Of a DNA stretch of 64,000 nt, positions 23,301 through 37,700 are shown one piece after another. The notes below the pieces were generated by a model that saw only the letters and a list, made by a program, of their open reading frames with translations, searched no databases and had not been told where the DNA came from. Position 1 is the first letter of the stretch. Each line of letters opens with the position of its first letter. This DNA comes from Pocillopora verrucosa (lineage: Eukaryota; Cnidaria; Anthozoa; Scleractinia; Pocilloporidae): assembly GCF_036669915.1 (NCBI RefSeq), contig NC_089318.1:11619071-11683070 (forward strand), read 5' to 3'. A program made the position numbers and the translations under genes.

Positions 23301-24776
23301 GATTCATGGCACACTTACCAGAGAATTTTCAAATGATCAGAAGGTAAATGAAACATTCATCGATGTTCAATGACTGTACATTTAGTGGCTGCTCCTAAAT
23401 CAAACATATGACAAGTCTCAGACAAGATTGCAAGAAAGAGGTCAAACTGGCTTAGCCTTCTTCCACTATTTTTGAATTTTCAAATATACACCTCAGCGTT
23501 ATTTTACAAAATAATTCAGCTGACTTCCAACAACGATTTAAGTATTGCTTATTCTTTTTTCATTATTTTTAGCAATGATTCTAATCTGCAAGGGATTTCT
23601 GCAGCTGGGAACTAAAAATGTGACTTGTGGTCTTCATATTACACCTGCTCAACACAGTGACATTTCTAAAGTAAAGAATCTCTCTATCATTTTTCATTGA
23701 TAGCAAGAAAAAAATGAAGTTTTTTTAACGCTTCTTCAAAAGATAACTGGCTTTCAAAATGTCTCTTTTCGCCTCTTTCAACTTTAGGTAACCTATGTGT
23801 ATTATTGAAAAAAAAAGTTGGAATTAACAAGAGGATCTCATGATTTTGACATAGCTTCTTACCAAAAAGGAGATAGTAAATACGTTAAAAGAAACTTCAT
23901 TCGAAAAAAAAAAAAGAGACAATGACCTGGCTTCTTGAATACCGCCTCGAAAGAAAAGCACATGCACATTTGTATAAGGCATAAAACACATCCACATATG
24001 CGATACAGTACAAGATAGGATAAATAATTCATTGTTGACATTTGTACGTACCTGATGGGTCGTAAAACTAATCCAAAAACAGTGTTAGCGAAAGCAAGAT
24101 CAGTATTTTAAAACCTTTTGCTGATTTCAAGCGCTCCTAAAAGCCCCCTCTTTACGCTCTGATGGCACCAATGTTAAACTTAATGAAAATAACACATTTA
24201 TCACAAAAAGAGACTCACTAAAGAATCTTCAACGAATCGACAATTCTCCTCTTCAGTGCTGTTCGCCTGTATTCTATAGTTTTATCAATAAACACGGCTT
24301 CGAAAAGCCCTCAATTTTAAGGAAAAGTAAGCGACCTTCCCATGACAAAAGCATATTACTTTAACGCCGAACAGGGAGAAAATGACAAGCCCATTTGATG
24401 CACAATCTTAATTCGATTTCTTTCTTGAACACTTCACGACAACGTGGGGCCTTGTGAGTAAAATTAAAAATTTATACCATTTTTCAAACTTTTCTTTTCA
24501 TTCAAAAGTTTCAAGATATTTTACCATCACTGTGGTATTCACTAAACTTATCACCAGCTAAAATTCCTCTCTAAGGCAATGTAACCTTAAAACAATAACT
24601 GACTAACATTACTCTATTAAACCCACATTCTGAACAATTTGAGTTAAAAATTTATCCGATCTCTCTGTACAGAAGAAGTTCCATTTTTCTTACAAAAAAA
24701 TCAACAACGTGATCGTACCTCCCATGGAGAGTAGTCCGTTCGGATCGGCGAACAACGATATGAGTGCGGCAGCCAT
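17342..24776 (-). CDS. Synaptotagmin-like protein with one membrane helix and two C2 domains
   Basis: Five coding exons on the minus strand: 24776-24719, 20419-19491, 18878-18546, 17967-17856 and 17652-17342, giving 580 residues in continuous frame. The first exon reads MAAALISLFADPNGLLSMG with ATG in strong context (A at -3, G at +4). Then a helix (LVAGLATGIPVVVLVSIYMVY) ends in CCCRRK, typical of the palmitoylated border in synaptotagmins. A ~270-residue Ser-rich linker precedes C2A (RLNVSLQYKQ ... SSPYVRVYALP) and C2B (LHVSVCHQPLSSKLSVTVLE ... DPYVKVEL), ending DQWHMIHE, like the WHxL end of synaptotagmins. Most loop aspartates are missing: SPY for DPY and HHQPVSRN in C2A loop 3, and VQDSSGCHER in C2B loop 3. 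It probably traffics membranes without calcium sensing, like SYT14/16-type proteins; the exact orthologue is unclear. A second possible first exon lies at 20951-20933. Confidence 0.85.
20933..20951 (-). CDS. Possible alternative first coding exon of the synaptotagmin-like gene
   Basis: On the minus strand ATG ATC ATG AAT AAC TCA G is followed by GTAAGA, an excellent donor. It joins in phase to the acceptor at 20419, giving MIMNNS directly before the membrane helix, with NNS as a possible glycosylation site on a very short outside segment. It has the same phase as the exon at 24776-24719, so either could serve. An internal promoter would be needed. This rests on splice consensus and phase only. 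Confidence 0.4.
20952..24718 (-). other. Long first intron of the synaptotagmin-like gene
   Basis: Apart from the candidate alternative exon just downstream, no coding exon is seen. The stretch is AT-rich. A possible non-coding exon border (CATCAG before GTACGT on the minus strand) lies near 24050. Confidence 0.45.
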
Positions 24777-25759
24777 TTTCATCTTCTTCGCGCCCGGATA
24801 GACTTGTGCGTCCCATTATTGGCATGAAACAGTGGAACAAGAATACACAAAATTCATTCGACCAACAGACATGTTCATATAGCAACAACGAGCTGTATGA
24901 ACGGGGGCGATTACTCAACAACACGATGATCACCAGAATCTGTTTTCAAGCGACGACTTTAAAACAGGCGGTTGACGGAATTTACCAAAGCGGTGATGCT
25001 AGATCTGCCAAATGAAAGTTTTCCACCCGAATCAAACGTTCATTATTCAGTCCAAACACCCCGTATCCGCTTTTAGTTCCGGAATAAATATGCTCCACGA
25101 ATACATAATTAGTTGCAAGAACCAATGGACTTACAGTGCATAATGGTAAATCCTCACAGACCTATTTAAAATTTAAAAGCATTGGCTCCGGTGATTGTGG
25201 GAAGAAATAACGTAAAAGAAGGGGAATCATTTGTTGATTGGCTGGCTGTCACTCCTGTATGCCTATTCAAATGCAAATCGCTCGGTATCTTGAAAAGTCA
25301 CCGTTTGCGTCCATTGATAAAGAAAATAGATCATGAAGGATAGTGCTAAAATATATCTGCGTACAAAAGAAAGGACGAATTTCAGTCTGACATCTGTGGT
25401 TTCTTCATCAACAATTCACAGTACGCAATCTGAGGGTGTGATTCGGTTAAGATTTGAACGCCATTTCAACCACCTACACGCTGTCATCCAACTCCCATAA
25501 CGCAGACGTCAAGTTTTAAATCCGGTAAACAAGGATCGTAGATAAACATCAAAGGCGTGGAGAATCGCGCACTTGGAATTTACAGTGAAAGCCTGAAAAA
25601 AATACTAGTCATGTATTCTTACATGACACCTTGAGCTTGACGTCAGCGGTAGCACTCGCTCCCCTATGGCGGGGAAATTGATCTGATAAACTATCACGGA
25701 CGTTCGTGTCCTTCATTCATCCGCTTAAAAAAATAAGTCAGAACGACTGACTTCGTACC
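24777..25759. promoter_or_regulatory. Shared upstream region between the synaptotagmin-like gene and MUS81
   Basis: The two start codons face away from each other, 983 bases apart. The region must hold both promoters and 5' UTRs, so a partly shared promoter is possible. No TATA box or other decisive motif was identified. A short palindromic GGACGTTCGTGTCC-like sequence lies near 25700. Confidence 0.4.
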
Positions 25760-28700
25760 ATGCATCGTAAAAAGCAACGGAAATGCCCCAACCCCCTTTT
25801 CTTGAAGTGTCTGGAGGATTGGCGGGATGAAGCGAAACAGAGGAACTCCAAGCTGCAGCACACGTACGCCAAGGTTAGACCACAAACATAACGCAAAAGA
25901 TAACAGCAAAACACGTCGATCTCCAGCGTAGAAAGCGGAAACATACATGGAACGGGAACCACGGGACCTCGTTTTGTTTTACAGATTGGTTTTATTTTTT
26001 TGAATTTCCTACCTTTTATAACATCTCTTTCTCAATTAATTGAAGGCGGAGGTACAGTTTCTTTTTATTCCATAGACCAACATAATTATATGAATCTTCC
26101 AACTGCACTGGTGTACTCAATAACATTGGCATAACCTCTTTCAATACAGCTTATCCCTGATTTACGTAACAATCATAATAACTATAAGGGTGTAACCAGC
26201 ATGTACTAGCACGAAAGTCATTTCAACTTGTCCAAATGAAATTTCCCAAGCAGTTTATAATAAGTTAGTTAAATAATTATTTGCCTTATTATGTATTATT
26301 ATGAGCTATAACTTCGATGAAACCGTTAATTTATGTTGGTAGTCGAATTGAATGGAGTGCAGTTTGGTTCAATACCCCTTCATTACATACGTTTTGGAAT
26401 AGTAAAAACAATTGTTGATATTTCTTTATTTTTTTTGGAAAAAGAGAGAAGTTTTGGGGAAAAATGTTGTTAAGTTCTTTTATGGATTCTTTGTCTTTCT
26501 CTCTTTTTTTAGCAGTTTGGTTGGTTGTTTAGAAAAAGCCTTAAAATTTTATTGGCTGTTTTGTTTTAGTGTTGCTTTCTTATTGGCTAGGAAAAATATA
26601 TGACTTAGAGAAAACTGGCATGATCCATGATTAAATCAAACTTCTGAGAGCCTATGAGATCACAAAGATCTTCAGTTATTTCAAAATGTATGACATAAGT
26701 AATAAAACATGAAATATCAACCTGCCTGGCTATATACTTAACACATTGGTACAACAAGTCAGTGTTCTTCTTATGATAAAAAAAAGTCCTTTGTCATTAT
26801 TTCATGATTTAAAAAAATTTGCCTCACACATACCAGCAATATTTCCTCCAATAAATGTAAATAGATAATTGTGTGTTTTAGACTTGAGGTAATTCTGTAA
26901 TTTAACGGGTTTGTTGAGCAAGTGACAGTTAAAATCCAACAGCCCCATCACAAAATCAGTTTCAAAGCAAGTGTTTTTTTTATATAGCTGTTTAGTAACA
27001 AGCAGGCCCTAGAATAAACCCCTGCCAAACACTAAATCTAACAGGTTTTTTATGAAAGCAGTCTGAGACTTAGCTTGTCAATCAAGAGAGTTTTAGCTCC
27101 CATCAAACTTCAATGTCATAAAGTTCTGTCAATGAACAAGTAAATGGTTCTGATTTAGTGGTCTTATACACAAGGCCATGATGTTGTAAGTGATTACTTG
27201 TTAGAAGCCAAATTATGGGTTTATGGTTGTTTTTATTTAACTTTTTTGTATCTGACTGTTATCAGCATGCAAACTTTCTGGGTACTTTATTTAATAACAA
27301 AGTATTGGGTGTAAGTGTTCCTCAAGGAAATGGCTTATGGGTTGATGATACTACCTTCAGTACAACTTTGGCTAATGTTCAGATTTAATGCTATGGTAAT
27401 AATCCACTATTACAGCAAAATGAATTTAAGATCACATCACAGTTGGCTATAAAGAAAAATTCATTTACATGACTTTTGGCGCGTGGATTAACTCTGCAGT
27501 TAATCAATCAAGAGGATTAATATCTTTGTTGAAGAACTTTGTTTTTTTCTCAAGGCTGCTGCTGCTATGAAGAAGTATCCATTACCTCTTAGTTGTGGAA
27601 AGGAGGCAATGATTCTTGATAACATAGGCAAGTTTTTTTTTATTTATTTGACATTAAATAACATTGCTTCAAGTCATTTAATAGAATAGAAAAACTTGTG
27701 CTAAGAAGGAGCAGCCCTTGCGAACAGTGCTTTCCACAACTTGGGGAGGGAAAGGAGTAACTTCAACTATATGTTACATGCATGGGCAGTCAGCTGTCCA
27801 GCACACTTTCTCAATTGATGCATCTTTGGAAACAGTTTGAGTTTACTGTCTCTGAGAACAAGCTTTAGAATGGGAAACTTTTTATGAATTGCTACCTTTA
27901 GATGCCTACGTAGAACAATTTTATGAAGATCTAAATCATGTAACTTTCATGAAATGCTTTTAAAAATATACCTTATTACAATCTAGTTATTATTAACTTT
28001 TGGGAATCTATTTCAGCAATAAAAACTTTAAACTACTCTTTCTCTGGGTATCATGGTGGGTGAATTTTGTAGAAAAACACTGTTATAATGGAGACAACTT
28101 AGAAGTACTCTGCTGAAGATCAGGAATAAACTTCTTTTGAATACAACAAGCTATTTACTGCTATAAGTTCTTGTCATGAATACATTTAAATGGAAACTTG
28201 CTGCAAGTTATCACATAATACACATTACAGAGTTATATTTCATTAGAACAAGACACTTACAAAAAAACTCCTGAGTGGGGGCTATCACAAATTAGCTTTC
28301 ATTCTTGATGAATTTTCTTTTTAATGCTGGGGGAAAAAAACTGCACTAGGAAACCTCCTGCAAGTATGTGTCTTCCAGTTACATGTAAGTCAATAGGTGA
28401 AAATATGTTGAAACCAAGCCATTCAGCATTGATTGAGTGAGTTCCTTGACTCTGACTGACCATGGGTTGTACATTACAATGAAAAAAAAAAGGGGCCAGA
28501 GGAGCCTCAGAATAGTACTGAAAAAAAAAAGACAAAGTGCAAGTCAAACAAATTAACTGGATTGTGGACTCCACTCAGAAACTTCCAGCAAGAGAATAGA
28601 CCTTGTATTTATATGCATATCTGTTTTCATAATTTTACTATTAGATGTCAATCTGACATATTAATAGATATAGGACAGCCAGATTTCTTAGCCATCATGC

Positions 28701-31700
28701 TTGGCAGTAGGACTTGAAGGACTTTTTTGGGGAATACTGAAAGTGCAAAGTCACTTTGGTGAAATTAGAATTGGGGCGATCACTTGAAAGTTTTACTCAA
28801 ACTTCCTAAAAAGGATTTTTTTTTCATTGCAACCAGGTGCTATGATTGCAAGAAGGCTTGACAAAGCCATGGTAAAGCATTCTGTCAATAATCACCAAGG
28901 TTTGTAATAATTGAAACAGGTAGGTTATATTATTCAAGTTAAATTGCCTGAGAGATTTAAGAAATGTCAATGCTGTGATTGGTCCAGAATTATAAAAATC
29001 AGAGTTGCCACCTCACCATCAATTGTGATACTCATAATTTGGAAACTAAAACAAGTGAAATACAAATTTCCAGTGACATTACATAATGCATGAAGTTATC
29101 ATGGTATGCATTGTATTTTTACCAAATTAATTTTAATTTCAGAGGTGTTTGCAAATCATGATTTGGAAGATGAATACACAACAGATCCGGTGCTAGACTC
29201 ACTCAGTGTACATACTCCACCATCAGTTGAGTTAAATGATGATATTCTTGAAGAAGGACTTAAAAAGGTATCATTTATTTCAAATGTGTGATGAATGATA
29301 CACATTTAATACATACTTGCTTCTAGAGTCCTATTCAGTCTGTAATCATAAAAATGATTCATGAAATCAGACAACTGGAAACTGGGACCCTGATTTGTTA
29401 ATCATGAGTATAATTTTGAGACAATTGGACAACACAAAATCTTGTTACTAATTATTAAAAACTATGACAAAATTTGAGAAACAAACTAGCCATTGTTTAT
29501 ACATTTTCATAAGATGTACTGTCCTATTACATATGCATGACATGTAAACTGTTCAGTTACACCATCCAATTACAGGCATGATGCTTATGCTGTCCAATTT
29601 AACTGTTCAATTACAAGCATGATGCGTACATGTATGCCTTTCTATTAGTGCTCAAATTAGACTGGTGATAGCCAATCACATTCTGGAATTTTCTTATAGG
29701 TTTGATTTTACCCAAAACTAGTTACATGTCTGATGTGTTTGGTCCCAGTAAAGAGGTGTAGATTCAATACCTAGTCATTGTTAGGATTATTGATATGGAA
29801 AATTTGTGTGACCTCTCTACTGCCTAACATTGTAACTCACAATATTTTCCTTAATGTTAATGTAAATGCTAAGTAGCAAATTATTCATTGCTACGTCCTT
29901 TTATGCCAATCTGTTCCAGAGAAAAGAACCTAAGAGAAAAGTCACTAATGAATATGTACCAGCCTTCAGATCAGGACCTTATGCTTTGATTGTGACATTA
30001 TATCAACATAATCAGGTGATAATATTCTTGTAATGACTGTGTATAAAGGGCTATCATGTAAAGAATGACACTAATCCAAAAAAGGAATGTTGTTTTTAAG
30101 CACACTTTTATGAGAATGTCACAAATGAACAGCAACATACTTAATGTTGCCACTTATCAAACAATCAATTTTCGATTGTGAAAACCAAACAAGGGCTTAA
30201 GTGTGGGTTTAAGGTAAGGTCAATAGACAAACTGAGCATGTCTACATATGGAAGTTATCTTTAAGTAATCAACTCGCGGCAATGGAAAATATAAACCACT
30301 TTGAGATTAAAACTGTTTGTGTGGCTCTGAGGGCTCTCCTGCACAAGGACAAACAATGACCAAGTAAACCTAAATAGTTCCAGAAAATTCAAAATAGCTA
30401 TGCAGCCAGTTAGAACGTTTTCCTCAGTTAGTCTACTTCAAGGTAGAATGAACTGTAATAGAAACTTTCCATATGAGATAAGTTTGAATTTCCCATAGTG
30501 GTGTCAAATTTCCTGGAATGATGTTCTAAATATGTAAGAAGAAGCAGTTTGTACACTACTTAAATGGTTACTCTCTCTGTGACTGGTTAGCCTCATTTAG
30601 GTGCAATATGTTTGGATTGATCGACAGTCAAAAGACAAAGGCTGTTTTTGCATTTATTCAAGCTGATTCTTGCTCCATTTTATGTTTAGAGACTTAACAA
30701 TCCAGGATACATGACAAGAGCTGAGCTTCAGAGGGAAGCACAGTCACTCTGTGATGCTTCCTTTACAAAGGTAAAATACTTTTTCCTAGTGCACCAAAAG
30801 CTCTGTTTTTTGTAGCATAACCAAGAGTTTGTTTTGGGATAGTCAAAGTGATGTGTAAATTCTTTTTGTAAAACTTTGCGTTTTTTTCTACAACTTTGTA
30901 TGTTCTCAACAGATGACAAACATCTTTTACAACAAAATATTATTTTGTTATAAAAGATGTACATTGAAAGTGCTACAATTCAATTTGTTAGCACAAAGTC
31001 AAACATATTGAGGATTGTCAGCAACCGACTTGCAACAAAAATCAGATCAGAGAACTCTGTAAATGGAGAGTCCATCTATGGAAAGGAAAATAAAATAAGT
31101 GTGGATGACTCTTTTTTGATCTGCAGAAGCTCAACCTCCATCCCAATTATAATAAAAGATGTATCTGGTCATAAACAAAAGCAAAGACTCCAACACAAGG
31201 CTGTTATTTGGAAAATATCTACAGGCTAAGAGCTCAGGAAACTTTAAATGATTTACTCTTGGTATTTAATATTCCCAAAGAATGTGTTTTCTGCAAATAA
31301 TGCTTTAAATATGAATCATGTTTTGGAGAACAAGCTGGCAAAGCAACACAACAGACAGAGGCTTGTTTTGGGATCAGACAGTTTATTCAATGTACATACC
31401 CTACGTAAATAAAAGACTAGATTATTACATCAAAGGTGTGTGATGGATACACTAAAACAACTGTCCAGTGATCAAGAAAAATGACAATAACTAATGAAAA
31501 ATGAATTTGAAAGCAATCTTCTTAGAAATGAACACTGCTTAAACAGTTGTGAAAATAAGACCTGAAAAAAATTCAGCCTGTTCACATATATGATTTTCAT
31601 ATATTTACAGTCACAAATGAAATATAGAAAATATTACAAATGTCTATGGTGTGGGTGGGAGGGAAACTAAATCTACCTCAGAAGCAGAAATAAACTGGTT

Positions 31701-34700
31701 ACATGCTTGCTTAATTGCAAGTTACATGTGTGAAGATGCCTGAGCAGTAATATACTTAAGTAATTTGGCAATTAACAAGCATCAATGTGGTGCATATCCA
31801 AGCTATATCCAAGTCTTGTGACTTGTATGCTGAACAAATTGCTCAATCTTAAGGAAAGGGCTAATATGTAAACTGTTTGTACCCAGTCTAGACCTCTCAG
31901 TTACTGATTTCTAGATTCATGTTAATAGAGATTGATATTCACAAAAATAAAAGGATAGGTCCTTTACCAAGACTGTAAGATTTACCTTTTGTCAGTTGTA
32001 TTTAAAGGTGCTAAAACTTTGACTATAGACACCTTCATTTTAAAACAAAAACTCCATAACTCAGCAGCACACAAAACCACAATGCACAGATCATAAATAG
32101 TATCTCCTCTGGTTATCTAAAAAAAAATGTGGTAAGATTATAAATCTGAAGTGTGTAAAATGAATTTACTCTAGCCTGACCCGGGCAGTCATTACACAGC
32201 ATGGTCTTCTATGTCAACACTGATCAAAAAAGGTTTTATTACCAAGACAAGCAATCCGGCCAGGTAAGAACCTAATGTGTCATGCTATACACAACCTTGT
32301 GAAAAACTTTTGAGAAATGTTTTTGTCCTGCTAAGAGTTGTATGTATTTTCATGTTCAACATCTATTGAAATAGTCTTGGGCATAACAGAATACTGTGAA
32401 CCACACATGTGCTTCAATTACTTGGAAAAATCCAAACTTTGGTGCTTTTGATAAGCATGACACTAAAATCTGACTTTCATTACATACTCTGTAATGATAA
32501 TGATAGAGGAGAGGCATGCTTTCTTTTCTGGTACATTTGTAGATATTCCATCACTGATCAGGGCTGCATTCTAGCCCAGAAGTTGGAGAGGGTGAACGGT
32601 GACAGGTTGTCAATGGTGTCATCGCACTTTACTGCAAGTATTACTTCTAAATTAGCCTCTTCTGCTTTAGTTGACACAAAATCTGGCAATAAACTAAGTG
32701 CATCCATCAGAAGTGTTGTATCAACATCAAAGCCAAATGTTGAGTGCAAACAAATAGACCTCTGTGCTGCTTCTGCAAGGGGCCTTGAAGGATTTACAAG
32801 CATAGTTGAAAAAAAGGAATTAAATCCCAAGAGGTATGTCAATTCAGCAAGGCTTACCTTGGAACCATAAATTATTATATTACTTACAATTACTCAATCA
32901 GCATACAGTGTTACTGTGAATTTTTGCTGGCATTGCATTAAGGACTGTTATGCAATTTGTTTTGTTGACTAGAGAATCAGTAAAATCCATTTGATTTACT
33001 TTGCATAATATCTTCCTCACTGATGCAGAAATAGGTAATAATAGACTTCTCTTGTATTTGCATGGTGAACATTTTCATTCTGTAAAAAACATAGGCATGC
33101 AGAACACTTTTTCCTTTGATAAATTTCTTTTGGATTATTCATCAAGAATAATCAATATGATAAATAGCAAAAATAATGACAATGGAAACATTACAGAGTA
33201 AGAATAATGTGAAAAAAGCTGTCAGTATAGATTTTGGATATGATATATATATTTAGAGTATCAATTAGGTAACTTGATACAAGTTTGTAAATGGAATAAG
33301 GGAGATGGTAAGTTTTGAGCTCGGTAAAGAAATAGAGAAAGATGTTTTTCGTCTTGTGACAAGCATGGGACAAAGAAAAATTTCTGAGTCCCCATAAGGA
33401 CTCACACTCACGACAAGATGAAAAACATATTTCTCTTGATACAGGTTGTATTTGATGTACCTTGACATAAGTGGGATGAGTTTAAAAAAAAAAAAACTAA
33501 AAGCTTTCAATGTAACTGGTCCCTTTCATCCCTGGTCTCTTTCACAGACTTGTTAAGGCTGACTTCGACCTTGATCCAGGTTTTGTGCTAAGACCAGGTT
33601 TGTTTCACAAGAAATGTTTGTCAAAGTACAACAAGTGATGTGCTGCTTAAATAATAGAAGAGATCAAAGAAATGGTATTGACTCTTTGACGCCTGAGAAT
33701 GACTAGCATCTTATTTCTCCTCACAATATCAACCCTGAATCACTCATTAAGGTGACGAGAATAAAGGAAATGATTACCAACTGAAGTTTTAAACAAAGTT
33801 TCCTCGTCTGCACCTTAGGAAATGTATAGAGATCAGTATGGAGAATATGCATATTGATGATTGGGTCTAAAGGGTTAAGGCAATTAGTTATTTTAAGGCG
33901 ACATGCTGTATAATTAATAATTAGCACCAAGCAAGAAAACTACAAACTCCAGACCATATTACATTTCCACTGATTTACCAAATTTACAAGGAAAGTTGTT
34001 AATAAAGAAATGAAGCAACTAAAACGTTGAAATGAGTAACGAATTAAAATTTATTTTTTAATTGATTTTGTTTTCGTAGGAACGTTCGATGTTATATTGT
34101 GTGTAGATGTGAATGAGACAACGTCAGGAGAAGCCAAGTCGAGAAAAGATGCTCTTATTCCGGAACTTAAGAACAATGGTACTTGATCCTATTTTATCTT
34201 GCGGTGTATCACTCTTTTAAGGTTGGCTCGCATGAAGTGATTCGCAGAAAAAGAGAGAGAGAGAGAGATGAATAATAATTGGTTAAAAAGGTGTAATACA
34301 GTCTACAGAAACCTTGACGAGTATAAGTCAGGGACACGCAGCGCCCAAAAGCTGTCGAAGACATGTTCATATCTCAACGGCTTAAGAGCATGTTTAGCAT
34401 CTTCAGCATACTTGTTAAATTGCTTGAACGAGTTTCTTTGAAACAACTCGCCACTCTATTTCTAACAGTGAGTATTTAACGATAGAAATTTGAATTTTTT
34501 TCTCAGGAGTACAGTTTGATGTGCGCAAACTGCAGCTCGGAGACTTCCTCTGGGTGGCTCGTGAAAGAACTGTTCCAACACCAGGTATGTGTAAAACAGC
34601 TTTTCTTAATGTTCCTCGACAATGGATGAATACATCTCTTATATTTGCGTTTTGCTGTGAAATTCAAGGTTGTTTGTCAGTACCTGTGGCTCGAGAACTT

Positions 34701-37700
34701 ATCCTGGATTACATTGTGGAAAGGAAAAGAATGGATGATCTCTGTGGAAGTATCATCGACGGTCGTTTCCACGAGCAAAAGGTAATTAAGCTTAAACGTA
34801 ATCTTCACCTCTAAGGTATCGTGAAAAATGAATTTTTCTCTCTTGACTGTTTTAGTTTCGACTTCGCCATTGTGGTCTCAGACACCCAATTTACCTGGTG
34901 GAGGATTTTGGCTCAATTCAGCACATGAGTCTACCGGAGAGTACATTGCTTCAAGCTATTGTTAACACGCAGGTTTGTAACAAAATCACTTGTTTGAACC
35001 CAAAGATAACAGTGACCGATGTACCCTACAAGTGTCAGTGACTGTTGTTGTGACAACCTGAGTTATCATAGTCTAGTGAGGAATTACAAGCTGTCAAGTG
35101 TTATGAACTAGCTATAAACTTGGTTTGTGAACGTTGCTGTGATTATCATCGTCATCATAACTGTAATAATGATAATGATTATACACTTAATTATTTATCT
35201 TAAAAAGTATCTAGGTATTATTTATGAGGATACTATCTCTCTTTAGGTGGTAGATGGCTTTTTTGTGAAGCGGACACGTGATTTGAAAGAGAGTGTTGCA
35301 TATTTAACAGTCATGACTCGCTATCTGCAAAAATTTTGCACAGTAAGTACCAACTTTACCTCGCTCCCTCGGCCAGTTTAGCATCAGAAACACAACTGCA
35401 GTGTGTATCATTTTTGAAACGGCTAAAACTGATCTTCAAAACTACTTCACAGAGAATTTAAAACAAAAAAAACAAAAAAAATTCCTCTAGTAGACTCTTT
35501 CAGTAGACTTGATCTACTCTAAAATTTAATTTCTCTGTTGAATCAAAGATTAGAGGTTTTCAGCACAAGTTATTAAATGATGCGATTTTCGCAGCTGAGA
35601 AGTTACTCTGTTTTAAAATGATTGTGTCGCCTATATGCACCTTTAGTTAGAAGGAGGTTGGATCCCTGGAGCATTTAATTTTTTCACTAGGACATATCAA
35701 GAGGTTTGGCGAGCTCTCTCTTCTTTACAAATAAATAAAAAATATGCAAGGAAACTTCAACACATTCATATTTGATAACAGTGAAGATTTCTTAATTTTG
35801 AACCGTTTGGTAATTATGGGTAAGTTTTTTTTTACCTATAATTGTAAATTTGATAAAAATAATCCATCAGTAGAAATTTTTTAGTGAAGATTAAAAGTGC
35901 GTGTGAGAAAAAAATTGCAACCAAGAGTGATAAACTTTATAAGCACTACAAAAAAAATGGGAAAAACTATTACCTTATGTGCATAGAACATGGGAGATGT
36001 GTTGTTAGAAAAAAGATGTGTTAGCATATTGAACTGTGTTATTTGAATGTTAAAGAAAGTAAAAAATTACGAAAAAATCAGAAACACAACGACAAGGATT
36101 GATCTTAGAAGGTGATTCCTCAGTACCGCACTGCGCATCCTGTACAGCATGTAATGAGGCTAATGAGCGAGAACATGGTATTGTTTTGTTTTGTTTTGTT
36201 TGTTTGGACGAGGGAAACAAGCACGATGGGTTTTTTTGCTCTTGAACGAGCACTATGACCTTTTTTTTTTCGCGTAATCTTGGTGTGCAAATTATCCCCT
36301 TTAAATTAAAAAAAAATTTTAATATGGTTATCGGAAGGAAAAGAGATATGGCTAAAAGCGTGCACGAGGCTCTTACATGAGGATGTAAATCACAATCCTA
36401 AAAGCAACGACTCAAAGAAAATTTTGAGTGATTTTTCTACAAGTTATAAATCAACTTGTATTATTAGCTCAAGACTTTCTATCTATCAAAATATTTTAAA
36501 AGCCCCTGCTTGTAGTTACCGCAGAATGTACAATGATGATATAAGGTGCGTGATCAGTACCACAACAGTTACAAATTTTAGTAAGATTAGCCCATATCTT
36601 TTCAGCAAGCACGGTGACTTATCTTTTTTATTGTAGTTTGTGCAACAGAGATTGGTCGAGAACATTTAAGGAAAGTTTCCAAAAAATCGTTTGACAACTT
36701 TTTTCTGAGGAATCACCTAATAAACAGAACTGCTATATTGATATTGGTATGATTAAGTTTTTTTTAGAAGGAATGTTCGTTTGAAGGTTGTTAACTATGG
36801 AAAGAAAAAACAGGAAACAGTTTTTTTCTGTTCGCCACGTGTCACCCGTTAGCGCTTGTAGATGCATCCAACGAGAACAAACAATTTATTTCAATATATT
36901 TTATGCAACAGTAGAAACTGTTTTCACGCTTTGTAGTGATAGTGCAGTCAGAGTTATGCAATTTTATTTTTCTCCATTAGCCTATGTCGTTCATTTTCTC
37001 CTCAGAATAAAACTCTTGTCAGCTGTCATCAAGCAGGCCTGGAGGAAGCGCGTTTAAACAACGATAAGGAAGGAACTAAAATGTACCTCATGAATTTCCC
37101 CGTGTTCAATGATTCAACTGTCAAAAATAAGGTAACAAGAATCATCTTCATCTTCATTAGACTAACCTCTTTAGACAATATTCGGTCTTTATAAAGAGAT
37201 AAAAGCAAACAAAAAATATAATAGAGAAGGTTACTGCCAGTCTTACTGCAGAAAGCGAGTATGGTCGTGGGTGTAATGATAAAGGGACAAAATTTTGCGT
37301 TTCTAATATCGTCATTTACATACAAATAGATGTTATATGTAGGTGAGTTGGCTTTCCCCGTGCTTACTTCAGGTGATGACAGTGAGTGAAGTGTTTGCCA
37401 AGCAGCTTATGCAGCTGAGTGGAGTGTCTCCTGACAAGGCTGCTGCAATACTGGACAAGTATCCCACGCCTAGAAGGTGATGCATGTGGAATGACTTGGC
37501 ACTCTCTAAAACTCTTAAATTGTGCTCAAGCCCTCTATCAGTAAGCAAGAGGTTTCATTTTGAAAGATCCTTTTTACAGAAATGCGTGTAAGAAATAAGC
37601 CTTGATGGATAAAATAATGGAGTTCTCGAGTATTATGGAACAAAGTTTTCCCAAGTGTGGCATTGAAAAGAAGCTACAAAAAATGTAACGCAACATCGTA

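Noticed and set aside
24652-24933. Minus-strand open frame of 93 codons over the first synaptotagmin-like exon
   Set aside because: It is in a different frame from MAAALISLF; only the latter joins in phase to the membrane-helix exon.
25694-25962. Two minus-strand open frames over the first MUS81 exon
   Set aside because: The plus strand encodes the conserved MUS81 N-terminus with a donor that fits the next exon, so these are shadows.
36424-37057. Plus-strand open frames between MUS81 exons 14 and 15
   Set aside because: They lie in an intron, match nothing in MUS81, and the true exon (37006-37131) is read in another frame.
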